Shown: piece by piece, positions 53,761 through 62,601 of the stretch
Layout of the letters: every line of letters starts with the position of its first letter
Numbering within the stretch: the first letter of the stretch is position 1
DNA from: Bacillota bacterium
GTDB taxonomy: Bacteria > Bacillota > Clostridia > Christensenellales > SZUA-584
Reading direction: 5' to 3'
NCBI GenBank assembly: GCA_023406895.1
Contig: JAEXTV010000020.1
Location: 35,570-99,569 of the forward strand
DNA length: 64,000 nt
Translations under genes and position numbers: made by a program
The notes under the pieces: model-generated
Told to the model about the DNA's origin: nothing
Database searches by the model: none
The model's input: only the letters and a program-made list of their open reading frames with translations

Positions 53761-54732
53761 TTATATTGTCCAATCTATCACAACTCCGCCGCATGATAAC
53801 CCCGCGCCAAAGCCGACCAAAGCGACTCTGTCTCCTTTGACCAGCCAGCCTTTTTCATAGGCATCAAAAATGGCAATGGGGATTGTGGCGGATGATGTAT
53901 TGGCATATTCGCCGATATTGATATAACACTGTTCGTATTGCATATCCATTTTACGTATCACATAGTCGATGATTTTCTCGTTGGCCTGATGCGGTATTAT
54001 TTTATTATAAGGCTTGTCACCGCATTTCTGCAAAAGTTTTCTTAAGATGTCTTCTATCGCGCTCACCGCATACGTAAAAACATCCGTGCCCTTCATATGA
54101 ATATACTGCGTGTCGCATTTCTCTGCTTTGCTGAATGGTGTGCTGCGTTTTTCTCTGAGGCCGTAAAGTACGTTTTCCCTGTCTGCCGTGCCTTCAAGTA
54201 TCGGATGATGAAGGCATGGAACGTCGCCGCGTTTCAGCACCACGGCACCCGCACCGTCACCGAACAGCACGCAGGTGCGTCTGTCCGTCCAGTCGGCGAA
54301 TTTTGTTAACGTTTCGCTTGCAATCACAAGCGCGTTGTCAATATTCAGCGTATCCATCAAGCTGGCTGCCGTGATCAGCGCAAACACAAAACCCGTGCAG
54401 CCCGCGCCGATATCCATCGCGACGGCATCGATGTCCAGGCCCTTTTTCACACAATCGGCCATCGACGGCGTCACATATTCACTTGTGATGGTGCTCGCAA
54501 TGATGAGCCCGATATCTTTTTTGTCCATTCCGGCGTGATCGATAGCCTTCTCGGCCGCTACCAGGGCCATGCCGACCGCTGTTTCGTCCTCCACAACGTG
54601 GCGCGTATGAATTCCTGTCCGCTTTGTGATCCACGCATCGCTCGTATCCACGAGCTTCTCCAAATCAAAATTTGTCACGACACGCCCGGGAACAACCTTG
54701 GACACGCCTGTTATCTGCACTGATGCAATCAA
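53761..54732 (-). CDS. fabH: 3-oxoacyl-ACP synthase III FabH
   Basis: Protein of 323 residues with Cys112 (DIGAGCTGF), His247 (IIPHQANEKI) and Asn277 (GEYANTSSA), the FabH triad. It starts chains from acetyl- or branched acyl-CoA. The start codon is TTG at 54732, one base after the accA stop; GAGAGGG at the accA end serves as ribosome site. A weak start here may limit initiation relative to ACC (inference). Confidence 0.96.
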   Translation of the reverse strand: MIASVQITGVSKVVPGRVVTNFDLEKLVDTSDAWITKRTGIHTRHVVEDETAVGMALVAAEKAIDHAGMDKKDIGLIIASTITSEYVTPSMADCVKKGLDIDAVAMDIGAGCTGFVFALITAASLMDTLNIDNALVIASETLTKFADWTDRRTCVLFGDGAGAVVLKRGDVPCLHHPILEGTADRENVLYGLREKRSTPFSKAEKCDTQYIHMKGTDVFTYAVSAIEDILRKLLQKCGDKPYNKIIPHQANEKIIDYVIRKMDMQYEQCYINIGEYANTSSATIPIAIFDAYEKGWLVKGDRVALVGFGAGLSCGGVVIDWTI

Positions 54733-54733
54733 T

Positions 54734-55555
54734 TTAGAGCCCTCTCATACCTAAGAATTTTTCACGCCGCTTTTCGAGTATTCTGTCGGCGGGTATCCGC
54801 ATAAGCCGGTTCAAACTCTGCGATATCTCGCGCCGGATGTCGCCGACGCTTTTGTCCATGTGAAATCGGTCAAAGCCTTCCGGCTCCTCAATCACACAAT
54901 CCACAAGGTTAAACCGTTTTAAATCTTCCGCCGTCAGCTTTAAGTTCTTTGCGGCCTCCTGCGCGAGCGAAGAATCCTTGAACAGTATCGACGCGCACCC
55001 TTCGGGCGATATCACGGAAAAGTAGCTGTTTTCCATCATGATCAGCCTGTCCGCAAGAGACAGCGCGAGCGCGCCGCCGCTGCCGCCTTCGCCGATAATG
55101 ATGGAGATGACCGGTATCTTCACCGTGGCCATCGCCTTTAAATGCTCCGCGATCACGAGCCCTTGGCCGCGCTCCTCCGCCTGCACACCCGGAAACGCGC
55201 CCGGTGTATCCACAAAGCAGATCACGGGCCGTCCAAACTTCTCGGCCTGCGCGAGCGCGCGCATCGATTTGCGGTACCCTTCGGGGTGCGGCATACCGAA
55301 ATTACAGCGCATGCGCTCTTCAAGCGTATGCCCTTTTTGCTGGCCGATCACCGTGACAGGCCAGCCCTCAAACCAAGCAATCGCCGTAATGATGGATTCG
55401 TCGTCGCCATAAACGCGGTCGCCCCTGACTTCAAAAACGCCGCTGAACAGTTTTGTAATATAATCTCTAGCCTGAGGCCTGTTTTCCTTGCGCGCGCTCA
55501 TCACACGCTGCCACGGCATCACCTCGGCGCTGCGATCAACCTCTTTTAATGCCAT
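54734..55555 (-). CDS. accA: Acetyl-CoA carboxylase carboxyltransferase alpha subunit
   Basis: Protein of 273 residues with the crotonase-like core: FGRPVICFVDTPGAFPG, IIGEGGSGGALAL and FSVISPEGCASILF. Works with AccD to transfer the carboxyl from biotin to acetyl-CoA. ATG 55555 is preferred over TTG 55561 because AAAGGAAAAGG gives better spacing; the gene overlaps the accD end by about 20 bp. Confidence 0.95.
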   Translation of the reverse strand: MALKEVDRSAEVMPWQRVMSARKENRPQARDYITKLFSGVFEVRGDRVYGDDESIITAIAWFEGWPVTVIGQQKGHTLEERMRCNFGMPHPEGYRKSMRALAQAEKFGRPVICFVDTPGAFPGVQAEERGQGLVIAEHLKAMATVKIPVISIIIGEGGSGGALALSLADRLIMMENSYFSVISPEGCASILFKDSSLAQEAAKNLKLTAEDLKRFNLVDCVIEEPEGFDRFHMDKSVGDIRREISQSLNRLMRIPADRILEKRREKFLGMRGL

Positions 55556-56429
55556 CGTCAACCTTTTCCTTTACAAAAGTTTTCACATTGTGTGCATCGC
55601 GCCGCTCGTGCAGCGACAGCACCTCTCCCAATGTGTCGCGCAGATCCTTCCTGTCCACAATGCGATCGATCAGGCCGTGTTTGTAAAGATACTCTGCGGT
55701 TTGGAAGCCTACCGGCAGCTCCTCCTTCACCGTCTGCTGGATCACGCGCGGCCCCGCAAAACCGATCAGCGCACCGGGCTCCGCTATCGTGATATCACCC
55801 TGCATCGCAAAGCTCGCCGTCACGCCGCCCGTGGTCGGGTGTGTGAGCACATTCACATGCAGCAGCTGCTGCTCGCCGTGCTTCGCGAGAGCAATGGTTG
55901 TGCGCGACATCTGCAGCAGTGAATGGATGCCTTCCTGCATGCGCGCGCCGCCCGAAGCACAAAAAATCACAAGCGGCAGCTCGTTCACCGTTGCAAATTC
56001 GGTAAGAATGACGATCTTCTCACCCACCACCGTGCCCATGCTGCCCATCATAAAATACGAGTCCATCACTGCGAGCGCCGTGCTGACGCCCTTGATGCGC
56101 GCCTTGCCGATCACGACGCCTTCCTGCAAATTGTATTTGGCTTTCTCGTTCTCAATTTTGTTTTTATACCCGGGAAATGAAAGCGGATCCTTGCTTTCCG
56201 CTTCGCGTTCAATCTCAATAAAGCTGCCCGGGTCCACGATCATTTCGATGCGCTTGTAGGCGGGCTGACGAAACAGCGCGCCGCAATAAGGGCAAATAGA
56301 ATCGTTCGCGTGAACGATATCCGCAATGATGTCTTTGCCGCATTTGTCGCAATGCAGCTTTTCAATATCCGCGCTTTCTTTATGCCCCGGCGACGCGCCG
56401 GTGCCTATCGTCTCTTTAAACAGTTTCAT
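55536..56429 (-). CDS. accD: Acetyl-CoA carboxylase carboxyltransferase beta subunit
   Basis: Protein of 297 residues. An N-terminal zinc ribbon (C27, C30, C46, C49; CDKCGKD and CPYCGAL) precedes the crotonase-like domain (FCASGGARMQEGIHSLLQMS, then HPTTGGVTASFAM). Partner of AccA. The start overlaps the accC stop (ATGA) behind CAGGAG. Confidence 0.95.
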   Translation of the reverse strand: MKLFKETIGTGASPGHKESADIEKLHCDKCGKDIIADIVHANDSICPYCGALFRQPAYKRIEMIVDPGSFIEIEREAESKDPLSFPGYKNKIENEKAKYNLQEGVVIGKARIKGVSTALAVMDSYFMMGSMGTVVGEKIVILTEFATVNELPLVIFCASGGARMQEGIHSLLQMSRTTIALAKHGEQQLLHVNVLTHPTTGGVTASFAMQGDITIAEPGALIGFAGPRVIQQTVKEELPVGFQTAEYLYKHGLIDRIVDRKDLRDTLGEVLSLHERRDAHNVKTFVKEKVDDGIKRG

Positions 56430-57787
56430 GGCTTCTCCTGACTAAAACGGGCCAAGAATACCTTCTCGATCCATTTTGTATGGATTCGGCCCGCCAGAAA
56501 ATCGCTGTCGGCCAGCATCGCCCGTGCAAATTCGGTGTTATTGGCAACACCTTCAATTTTCAGTTCGTCCAGCGCGGCCATACTCAGTGCAATGGCTTCC
56601 TGTCTGTCGTCACCCGTGCAGATGATCTTCATAATCATCGAATCGTAAAACGGCGATATTTCGTCGCCTGCAGCAAAGCCTGTATCAATACGCACGCCGC
56701 AGCCGCCCGGCAATGCCATCGTCTTGATGCGCCCGGGCGAGGGTTGGAAGTTCTGTGCCACATTTTCGGCATTGATACGGCATTCAATGGAATGTCCGTG
56801 CGGAACGATCTCCTCTTGCGGTATCGTCAGATGGTGCCCCAGCGCCACCTGTAGCTGCGCCTTAATGAGATCCACGCCGAATATGCTTTCCGTCACGGGA
56901 TGCTCCACCTGAATACGCGTATTCATTTCCATGAAGTAAAACTTGTTGTCTTTTGAAAGCAGAAACTCAACCGTCCCCGCGTTTTTGTAATTCACGCACT
57001 GCGCAATTTTCACAGCCGTATTCTGAATACCTTGAAGCACCGCTTCATCCACATTCACAGCGGGCGCTTCTTCCAGCAGCTTCTGGTTTTTTCGCTGCAA
57101 ACTGCACTCACGCGTTCCGAAGTGGCGCGTGTTGCCATGCTCATCGGCGAGTATCTGCACCTCAATATGACGCGCGTCGGGCAGATAAGCCTCCATATAC
57201 ACGCTTTTGTCACCAAAAGCCAGCTCCGCTTCCCGACTGACGAGCGGAAACTCCTTTTCCAGCTCACCGGCGCTGCGCACAATACGAATCCCTTTTCCGC
57301 CGCCGCCCTTGGCTGCCTTGATCATAAGCGGATAGCCCACTGTTTTTGCAATGGTGAGCGCTGTGGCCAGGCTGTCCACAATGCCTTCCGAGCCGGGGAC
57401 TACGGGGAATCCGTTATCAATCATGGTCTGCCGCGCACGCTGCTTGTCCCCAAGCAGCTGCATGGCTTCCGCGTCGGGTCCGATGAACTTGATGCCTTCT
57501 TCCTCACAAGCCAGCCGGAAAGCTGCGCTTTCCGACAAAAAACCCACACCCGGATGAATCAGTTCCGCGTTGTAAGCACGCGCTGCCGCGATGATGCTTT
57601 CAATGTTGAGATAGCTTTTGTCCGCTTGTCTTGGCCCGATGCATACAGCCGCGTCCGCAATTCGTGTATGCATGCTTTTTTGGTCATTCTCCGAATAAAC
57701 CGCCACCGTCTTTAAGCCCAGCTTCTTGCACGTGCGGATAATGCGCACGGCAATTTCACCGCGCGCCGCAATCAATACAGTCATCAT
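56426..57787 (-). CDS. accC: Acetyl-CoA carboxylase biotin carboxylase subunit
   Basis: Protein of 453 residues. N-terminal VLIAARGEIAVRIIRTC, the ATP-grasp loop KAAKGGGGKGIRIV (about 157-170), RDCS-like TRECSLQRKNQK and the catalytic EMNTRIQVEHPVTE. It carboxylates biotin on AccB with bicarbonate and ATP. ATG 57787 follows AAGGA at 8 bp and starts one base after the accB stop. Confidence 0.97.
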   Translation of the reverse strand: MMTVLIAARGEIAVRIIRTCKKLGLKTVAVYSENDQKSMHTRIADAAVCIGPRQADKSYLNIESIIAAARAYNAELIHPGVGFLSESAAFRLACEEEGIKFIGPDAEAMQLLGDKQRARQTMIDNGFPVVPGSEGIVDSLATALTIAKTVGYPLMIKAAKGGGGKGIRIVRSAGELEKEFPLVSREAELAFGDKSVYMEAYLPDARHIEVQILADEHGNTRHFGTRECSLQRKNQKLLEEAPAVNVDEAVLQGIQNTAVKIAQCVNYKNAGTVEFLLSKDNKFYFMEMNTRIQVEHPVTESIFGVDLIKAQLQVALGHHLTIPQEEIVPHGHSIECRINAENVAQNFQPSPGRIKTMALPGGCGVRIDTGFAAGDEISPFYDSMIMKIICTGDDRQEAIALSMAALDELKIEGVANNTEFARAMLADSDFLAGRIHTKWIEKVFLARFSQEKP

Positions 57788-57788
57788 G

Positions 57789-58232
57789 TCAGCTTTCCTT
57801 TGCATAGACAAACAAAGCGTCGCCGGCTGTAATGGCTTCACTGTCCGCCACGAGCACGCGCTCGATCACGCCCGATTTGGGCGCGCAGATCTCGTTCATC
57901 ATTTTCATGGCTTCAATGATGCAGACGGTCTCCCCTTTGCGAACCTGCTGCCCTTCCTTTACAAATGGTTCGGCTCCCGGTTCTTTGGCTACGTAAAAGA
58001 CGCCGGAAATCGGCGCAATCAATAGGTCGTCAATTTGTTGTTCATCTTCATTGCAGCCTGTATTTATCACGGGGGCTTGCTGTGCGGGATGACCAAAAAT
58101 CGGTGCGGCGACGGCAGGCGATCCTGCATGCCTTTCCAGAGATATTTTCATGTCATCCACTTGAATCTCGATTTTACTGAATGATGATTTTTCTGCTTTG
58201 TCCATCAAACTGAAAATCTTTTCAATATCCAT
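57789..58232 (-). CDS. accB: Acetyl-CoA carboxylase biotin carboxyl carrier protein
   Basis: Protein of 147 residues, first gene of the operon. The biotin lysine is K110 in IIEAMKMMNE; the C-terminal beta-barrel ends GDALFVYAK. The middle linker is short (PAVAAPIFGHPAQQAPV). ATG 58232 follows GGAGGA; the upstream extension of the frame is promoter DNA. No biotin ligase (BirA) gene is in the window. Confidence 0.95.
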   Translation of the reverse strand: MDIEKIFSLMDKAEKSSFSKIEIQVDDMKISLERHAGSPAVAAPIFGHPAQQAPVINTGCNEDEQQIDDLLIAPISGVFYVAKEPGAEPFVKEGQQVRKGETVCIIEAMKMMNEICAPKSGVIERVLVADSEAITAGDALFVYAKES

Positions 58233-58277
58233 ACATTCCTCCATTGACGGTTTAGCAGATTTCATGATAATAAAATA

Positions 58278-58308
58278 TGTATAATAACTAAGGTTAGTAC
58301 TGCTAACC
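58278..58308 (-). promoter_or_regulatory. Putative promoter and operator of the fatty-acid operon
   Basis: On the minus strand: -35 TTAGCA (58306-58301), 17-bp spacer, -10 TATACA (58283-58278), 45 bp before accB. The 17-bp palindrome GGTTAGTACTGCTAACC (58292-58308; arms GGTTAG/CTAACC) covers the -35. A repressor bound here would shut the operon; the TTAGTAC half recalls FapR operators, but the match is only partial and the repressor gene is not in the window. Confidence 0.6.
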
Positions 58309-58655
58309 ATCTCACTGCCCTGAATATTAACATGCGACTGTTCATAAGTCAATTCGATGATTATGAACATTTTTTACAATTTATTTCATGTCTGCACCCC
58401 TTCTCTCTTCGAGTTTGCCGCAATGAGGATAAAATACACGTCGTTTTTTACGAAAGAATTGCGTTTTTCATTTTTTCTTTACTATTTATATATATCACGT
58501 TAAAAAATCCGGAAAAAACATTTAAAACATACATACGAGCAACCCTGCGTCGCATGGTTGTTTGATATGCATTTTAGGAAGTTTGGGGGCCGATTTGTCA
58601 CCCAATATCTATTTGTCTTGACTCTTAAAGAAAAAAAATTGTAAAATCGCTTTTT

Positions 58656-58684
58656 TTGACTATACTTTTATGCTAATATATGAT
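58656..58684 (+). promoter_or_regulatory. Sigma-A promoter of the dockerin cluster
   Basis: TTGACT (58656-58661), 17-bp spacer, TATGAT (58679-58684). The leader to the SpoIID start codon is about 95 nt. The rest of the 58233-58784 gap is AT-rich and featureless. Confidence 0.65.
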
Positions 58685-58784
58685 ATAAAGTGTGTAAAAG
58701 AAATTGTTACGCAATTGTTGCGTTATTGTTACAATATTACTCCCGCGACTGTGTGTTTACGCCATTGGGAAACTGGAGATACGA

Positions 58785-60482
58785 ATGAAAAAGAAACTGG
58801 TTGGAATGTTGATTAGTCTTAGTTTGCTGCTGACGCTTTTACTCGGGTCAACCTCGATAGCTCTCGCAGGGGATTGCCCGAATATACGCGTTTTGCTGAC
58901 GATCGGATCGCCGACAAGTTTCGGGTTCACATTAAACGGCAGCTATAATATATCAGTTGGCGGAGTCGTTCAGAGAGCTCTTAGTCCGGCCGTATACACC
59001 GCTGTTGTCGAAGGATCCAACGTTTCTGTAAAAGACGGCGGAGGAGGGACGGTCGCTTCCGGCCCTGATGTCACACTCTCCCCCATTGGTGATTGTACGA
59101 TTAATATCACCCATCCCGAATACAAAGCAAGGAATTATAAAGGAGATTTCAAATTTACCGTTTCAGGCGGCGCCCTTCAGCTCATCAATACGCTCAATCT
59201 GGAAACCTATCTCTGCGGCGTTCTTCCCCATGAAATGAGTAACTCCTTCCCCTTGGAAGCTCTCAAAGCCCAGGCGGTTTGCGCGCGCACCTTTTCGGCG
59301 CTTCGCATGGCGGGTGCGGGAAGCAGTGCCTATGATCTTGATGACACCGGCGCGCGCGCCCAGGTGTATAAAGGGTACGACCCATCTACGGACAGATGCA
59401 TACAGGCAGTCAATGAAACAGTCAATCAGGTTTTAAAATACGGCGATACAGCGTTCGTCAATTGCTACTATTCCGCGTCCAACGGCGGTTGGACAGAAAT
59501 TACACAGCACAGATGGACCGCCACTGAAGCTTTGAAAGCCTACGACCAAATCAGATTCGACCCATATGATATTGCCAACCCCAGCAGCCTTCAGGAACGG
59601 CTCGTTCTTCCGATCACCATCACGCCCGAAAACCCGCTGCAATATCAGAAATGGTCGAACGGTGTTTACGCGGCCAACGCAAACAGCCCGGCAGGTGTGG
59701 ATACCGCATCAAGGTATTTGCGTTTATGTGCACTGCAGGCCGTAAGAGATAAAGGATATATCGCCAATGTCACCGATGACATCCAGATACTCGGTTTTTC
59801 CAATGTCACAGCAAAGACTTATGATAACAGCAGCGGTCAGCAACACGGCGGAGAAGGCAGCTACAACGGCAATGATGTCACCGGCAAGAACGACTGCAAA
59901 GATATGACGCAGGCGGATGTGACGATGAAGGTGCTCGCAAGCCGGTATGCGAGAACCGACGAAACAAGCGGTTATATGCTTGGGGATGTCGACAGGAACG
60001 GTTCAATCAGCATTGCTGACTACACCTATGTCAGGCTGTATATTCTGGGCCGGCAGGCGCTTCCCGACGAAGCGATTAAAATTGCTGATGTGGACAGGAA
60101 CGGTTCCGTAAGCATTTCTGACTATACTTACATACGTCTTCATATTCTGGGCCTCAAACCCATTGACGGACGCACCAACGACGGCATTGTCAGAGAACCC
60201 GTGGATGTCACATTTACAATTAACCTGACCGATATGGATGTCGGCGCAACCTATCAATCGTTCTTCGTCTCTAGCCTTGGCTTGTTCACCGCGGAAGGTG
60301 ACGGTACCAACTGGTACATTTATCAGCGGCGTTACGGGCATGGTATCGGTCTCAGCCAGCGTGGTGCCGAGCAGCGCGCGAACACGCCCGATCCTGCGGT
60401 CAATACGTACACGGCGATTCTCGACTTCTATTTCCCTGATTTTGCGGGGTACCCGGATGTCCATATTGCGACATTGTATTAA
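58785..60482 (+). CDS. SpoIID/LytB-domain protein with an inserted dockerin
   Basis: Protein of 565 residues: signal peptide (1-28), then a SpoIID domain with LPHEMSNSFPLEALKAQ (catalytic Glu150 type) and YSASNGGWTE. At about 398-461 a type I dockerin with two calcium-loop repeats (DVDRNGSISIADYTYVRL and DVDRNGSVSISDYTYIRL) is inserted. The SpoIID fold closes after it with YGHGIGLSQRGAEQ (517-530). SpoIID proteins are lytic transglycosylases acting on peptidoglycan. The insertion would place a protein-docking module on a wall hydrolase. ATG 58785 follows GGAGA. Confidence 0.9.
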   Translation: MKKKLVGMLISLSLLLTLLLGSTSIALAGDCPNIRVLLTIGSPTSFGFTLNGSYNISVGGVVQRALSPAVYTAVVEGSNVSVKDGGGGTVASGPDVTLSPIGDCTINITHPEYKARNYKGDFKFTVSGGALQLINTLNLETYLCGVLPHEMSNSFPLEALKAQAVCARTFSALRMAGAGSSAYDLDDTGARAQVYKGYDPSTDRCIQAVNETVNQVLKYGDTAFVNCYYSASNGGWTEITQHRWTATEALKAYDQIRFDPYDIANPSSLQERLVLPITITPENPLQYQKWSNGVYAANANSPAGVDTASRYLRLCALQAVRDKGYIANVTDDIQILGFSNVTAKTYDNSSGQQHGGEGSYNGNDVTGKNDCKDMTQADVTMKVLASRYARTDETSGYMLGDVDRNGSISIADYTYVRLYILGRQALPDEAIKIADVDRNGSVSISDYTYIRLHILGLKPIDGRTNDGIVREPVDVTFTINLTDMDVGATYQSFFVSSLGLFTAEGDGTNWYIYQRRYGHGIGLSQRGAEQRANTPDPAVNTYTAILDFYFPDFAGYPDVHIATLY

Positions 60483-60560
60483 AGTTTAACGGTCGATGGT
60501 CTTTCAACGTTTTTTGTATGTGTTTGGCCATTTAAGATGTTTCATCAGCCAAGGAGTTAT

Positions 60561-62588
60561 ATGAGCAAACCGACAAAACGAAAACCAATGCAAATCATAT
60601 TGCTGTTTCTGCTTATCCTGCTCATGATCGTCAGCTTAGCCGTGAGCTTTATTCCTGTCGGGCATGCACAGGAGCCGGAAATAGAAATCACCGCCACATC
60701 AGACGGCATCCTTTGCGCCGACGATCAGGTTCTTATTAAATTCAACCCCACTGTTTCCGATGATACTGCCGAACAAACGCTGTCGACGATGTCCAGTGAA
60801 ACACTTGAAACATCGAGCGATCTTGTTGTCGCAGATGTCCCCTCGGGTGAGACGGTGGAAAGCTTTGTCGAGTCACTTGAAGACCATCCGAATGTCGAAT
60901 ATGCACAGCCCAACTATCTGTATACATTTGATTCAGTGTCCGTTAACGATTCCTTTGTCGGCGAACAATGGCATCTCAACGCTATGGGAATCTCAGACGC
61001 TTGGGATACGACGATGGGCAGTTCTAGCGTGACTGTCGCCGTGCTGGATACAGGCGTGGATCTCAACCATCCGGATCTATCCGGACAATTTGTCAAACCG
61101 GCAGACGTGGTGGACAGTGACGGCAGCGCTCAGGACGATAACGGTCACGGTACCCATGTGGCGGGTATTATCGGCGCTGTCGCGAACAACGCAAAAGGGG
61201 GCGCGGGTATTGCTCCGGGTGCAAAGCTCATGCCTGTCGATGTTTTCGGATTTTACGAAACGCCAACGAAGACCGTTTTTGGCGCGCTGACAAGCAAGGT
61301 CATTGAAGGCATTCAATATGCGGTTGCAAACGATGCCAACGTGATTAACATCAGCCTTGGCGGAGCCGACTACGATAGCGCATTTGAAGAAGCCATCGAC
61401 AATGCGGTTGCGGACGGTGTGGTGGTGGTTGCGGCAGCCGGAAACAAAGGAGAGGATGGAATTCATTATCCCAGTGATTTTGATTCTTGTATCTCTGTTA
61501 TCGCGACTGACTGGAATGATGTGAGAGCCAGCTATAGCAATTATGGTGTGGAGAAAGATATCTGTGCGCCGGGCGGAGACGACAATGCCGCGCCGGAAAC
61601 GGACAGCCTTATACTGTCCACATATTATGATCCAAAGACACATACCAGCGGCTATGCTTGGATGGACGGCACCTCGATGGCATCTCCCATGGTATCGGGC
61701 ATTGTGGCGCTGATGTTGTCTGCAAATCCAGCGCTCACGGTCAATCAGATTAAGACAATATTGTATGCAACTACGGTCGATCTTGGTGCTCCGGGGCATG
61801 ATGAGGAGACAGGATATGGCCGCATCAATGGTGCGGCAGCAGTGGCGGCAGCTGCCGGAAAAGTGTACACGCCGGTTTCTGTCACTGGAGTTACTCTCAG
61901 TGATACCACACTTTCAATGGCAGCGGGCGAAATACATCAGTTTTCTGCCGCAGTATCACCTTTTGCAGCTTCTAATAAAGCTGTCACCTATTCGTCGAGC
62001 AATCAATCCGTTGCTTCAGTCAGCTCGTCTGGTTACATGACTGCAGTGGGTATCGGTAATGCAGTCATCACAGCCAAAACGGCCGACGGTAATTATATTT
62101 CTAGCTGCAGCGTTACGGTGATGATGCCAAATTCCCCGGTCACAGGCGTATCCATTTCCGGATATGCGCCGCAAGCCCGCTCCACACGTTTTGTTGGAGA
62201 TTCGTTTAGCATTGTTCCTATTATAACGCCTCAGAATGCCACAAACAAAAGTGTGACGTATTCAAGCAGTGCACCATCTGTCGCGGCCATAGATAGCTCT
62301 GGGCATATCAAAGTCACAGGTGTCGGCACGGCCACCATCACGGTCACAACAGCTGATAATAACTTTTCGTCATCTATCATCCTCGATGCTTTAAGACGTG
62401 GAGATGCTAACGGGGATGGCGATATCAGCATCACCGATTATTCGTTAATCCGGCTGCACATACTCGGTCTTAAGTCTATGGCTGGCAATATCAGGCTAGC
62501 TGCTGATACCGACAAAAACGGAAACATCAGCATATCAGATTATACGCTCGTTCGGCTGCATATACTGGGCCTTAAAACTATTGAATAA
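60561..62588 (+). CDS. Subtilisin-like (S8) protease with Big2 and dockerin domains
   Basis: Protein of 675 residues: signal segment (1-36), an I9-like propeptide (about 50-122), an S8 protease with Asp163 (AVLDTGVDLNHPDL), His196 (NGHGTHVAGI), Asn295 (AAGN) and Ser372 (GTSMASPMVSG), two Big2 Ig-like domains (about 435-515, 519-600; KAVTYSSSNQSVASV and KSVTYSSSAPSVAAI) and a C-terminal dockerin (DANGDGDISITDYSLIRLHI, DTDKNGNISISDYTLVRLHI). Secreted. Likely processes extracellular or surface proteins while held by a cohesin. ATG 60561 follows AAGGAG. Confidence 0.93.
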   Translation: MSKPTKRKPMQIILLFLLILLMIVSLAVSFIPVGHAQEPEIEITATSDGILCADDQVLIKFNPTVSDDTAEQTLSTMSSETLETSSDLVVADVPSGETVESFVESLEDHPNVEYAQPNYLYTFDSVSVNDSFVGEQWHLNAMGISDAWDTTMGSSSVTVAVLDTGVDLNHPDLSGQFVKPADVVDSDGSAQDDNGHGTHVAGIIGAVANNAKGGAGIAPGAKLMPVDVFGFYETPTKTVFGALTSKVIEGIQYAVANDANVINISLGGADYDSAFEEAIDNAVADGVVVVAAAGNKGEDGIHYPSDFDSCISVIATDWNDVRASYSNYGVEKDICAPGGDDNAAPETDSLILSTYYDPKTHTSGYAWMDGTSMASPMVSGIVALMLSANPALTVNQIKTILYATTVDLGAPGHDEETGYGRINGAAAVAAAAGKVYTPVSVTGVTLSDTTLSMAAGEIHQFSAAVSPFAASNKAVTYSSSNQSVASVSSSGYMTAVGIGNAVITAKTADGNYISSCSVTVMMPNSPVTGVSISGYAPQARSTRFVGDSFSIVPIITPQNATNKSVTYSSSAPSVAAIDSSGHIKVTGVGTATITVTTADNNFSSSIILDALRRGDANGDGDISITDYSLIRLHILGLKSMAGNIRLAADTDKNGNISISDYTLVRLHILGLKTIE

Positions 62589-62601
62589 AAAGGAGAAAAA
62601 A

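Noticed and set aside
58233..58784. Small plus-strand gene at 58332-58565
   Set aside because: No ribosome site and AT-rich promoter DNA between divergent operons; more likely chance.
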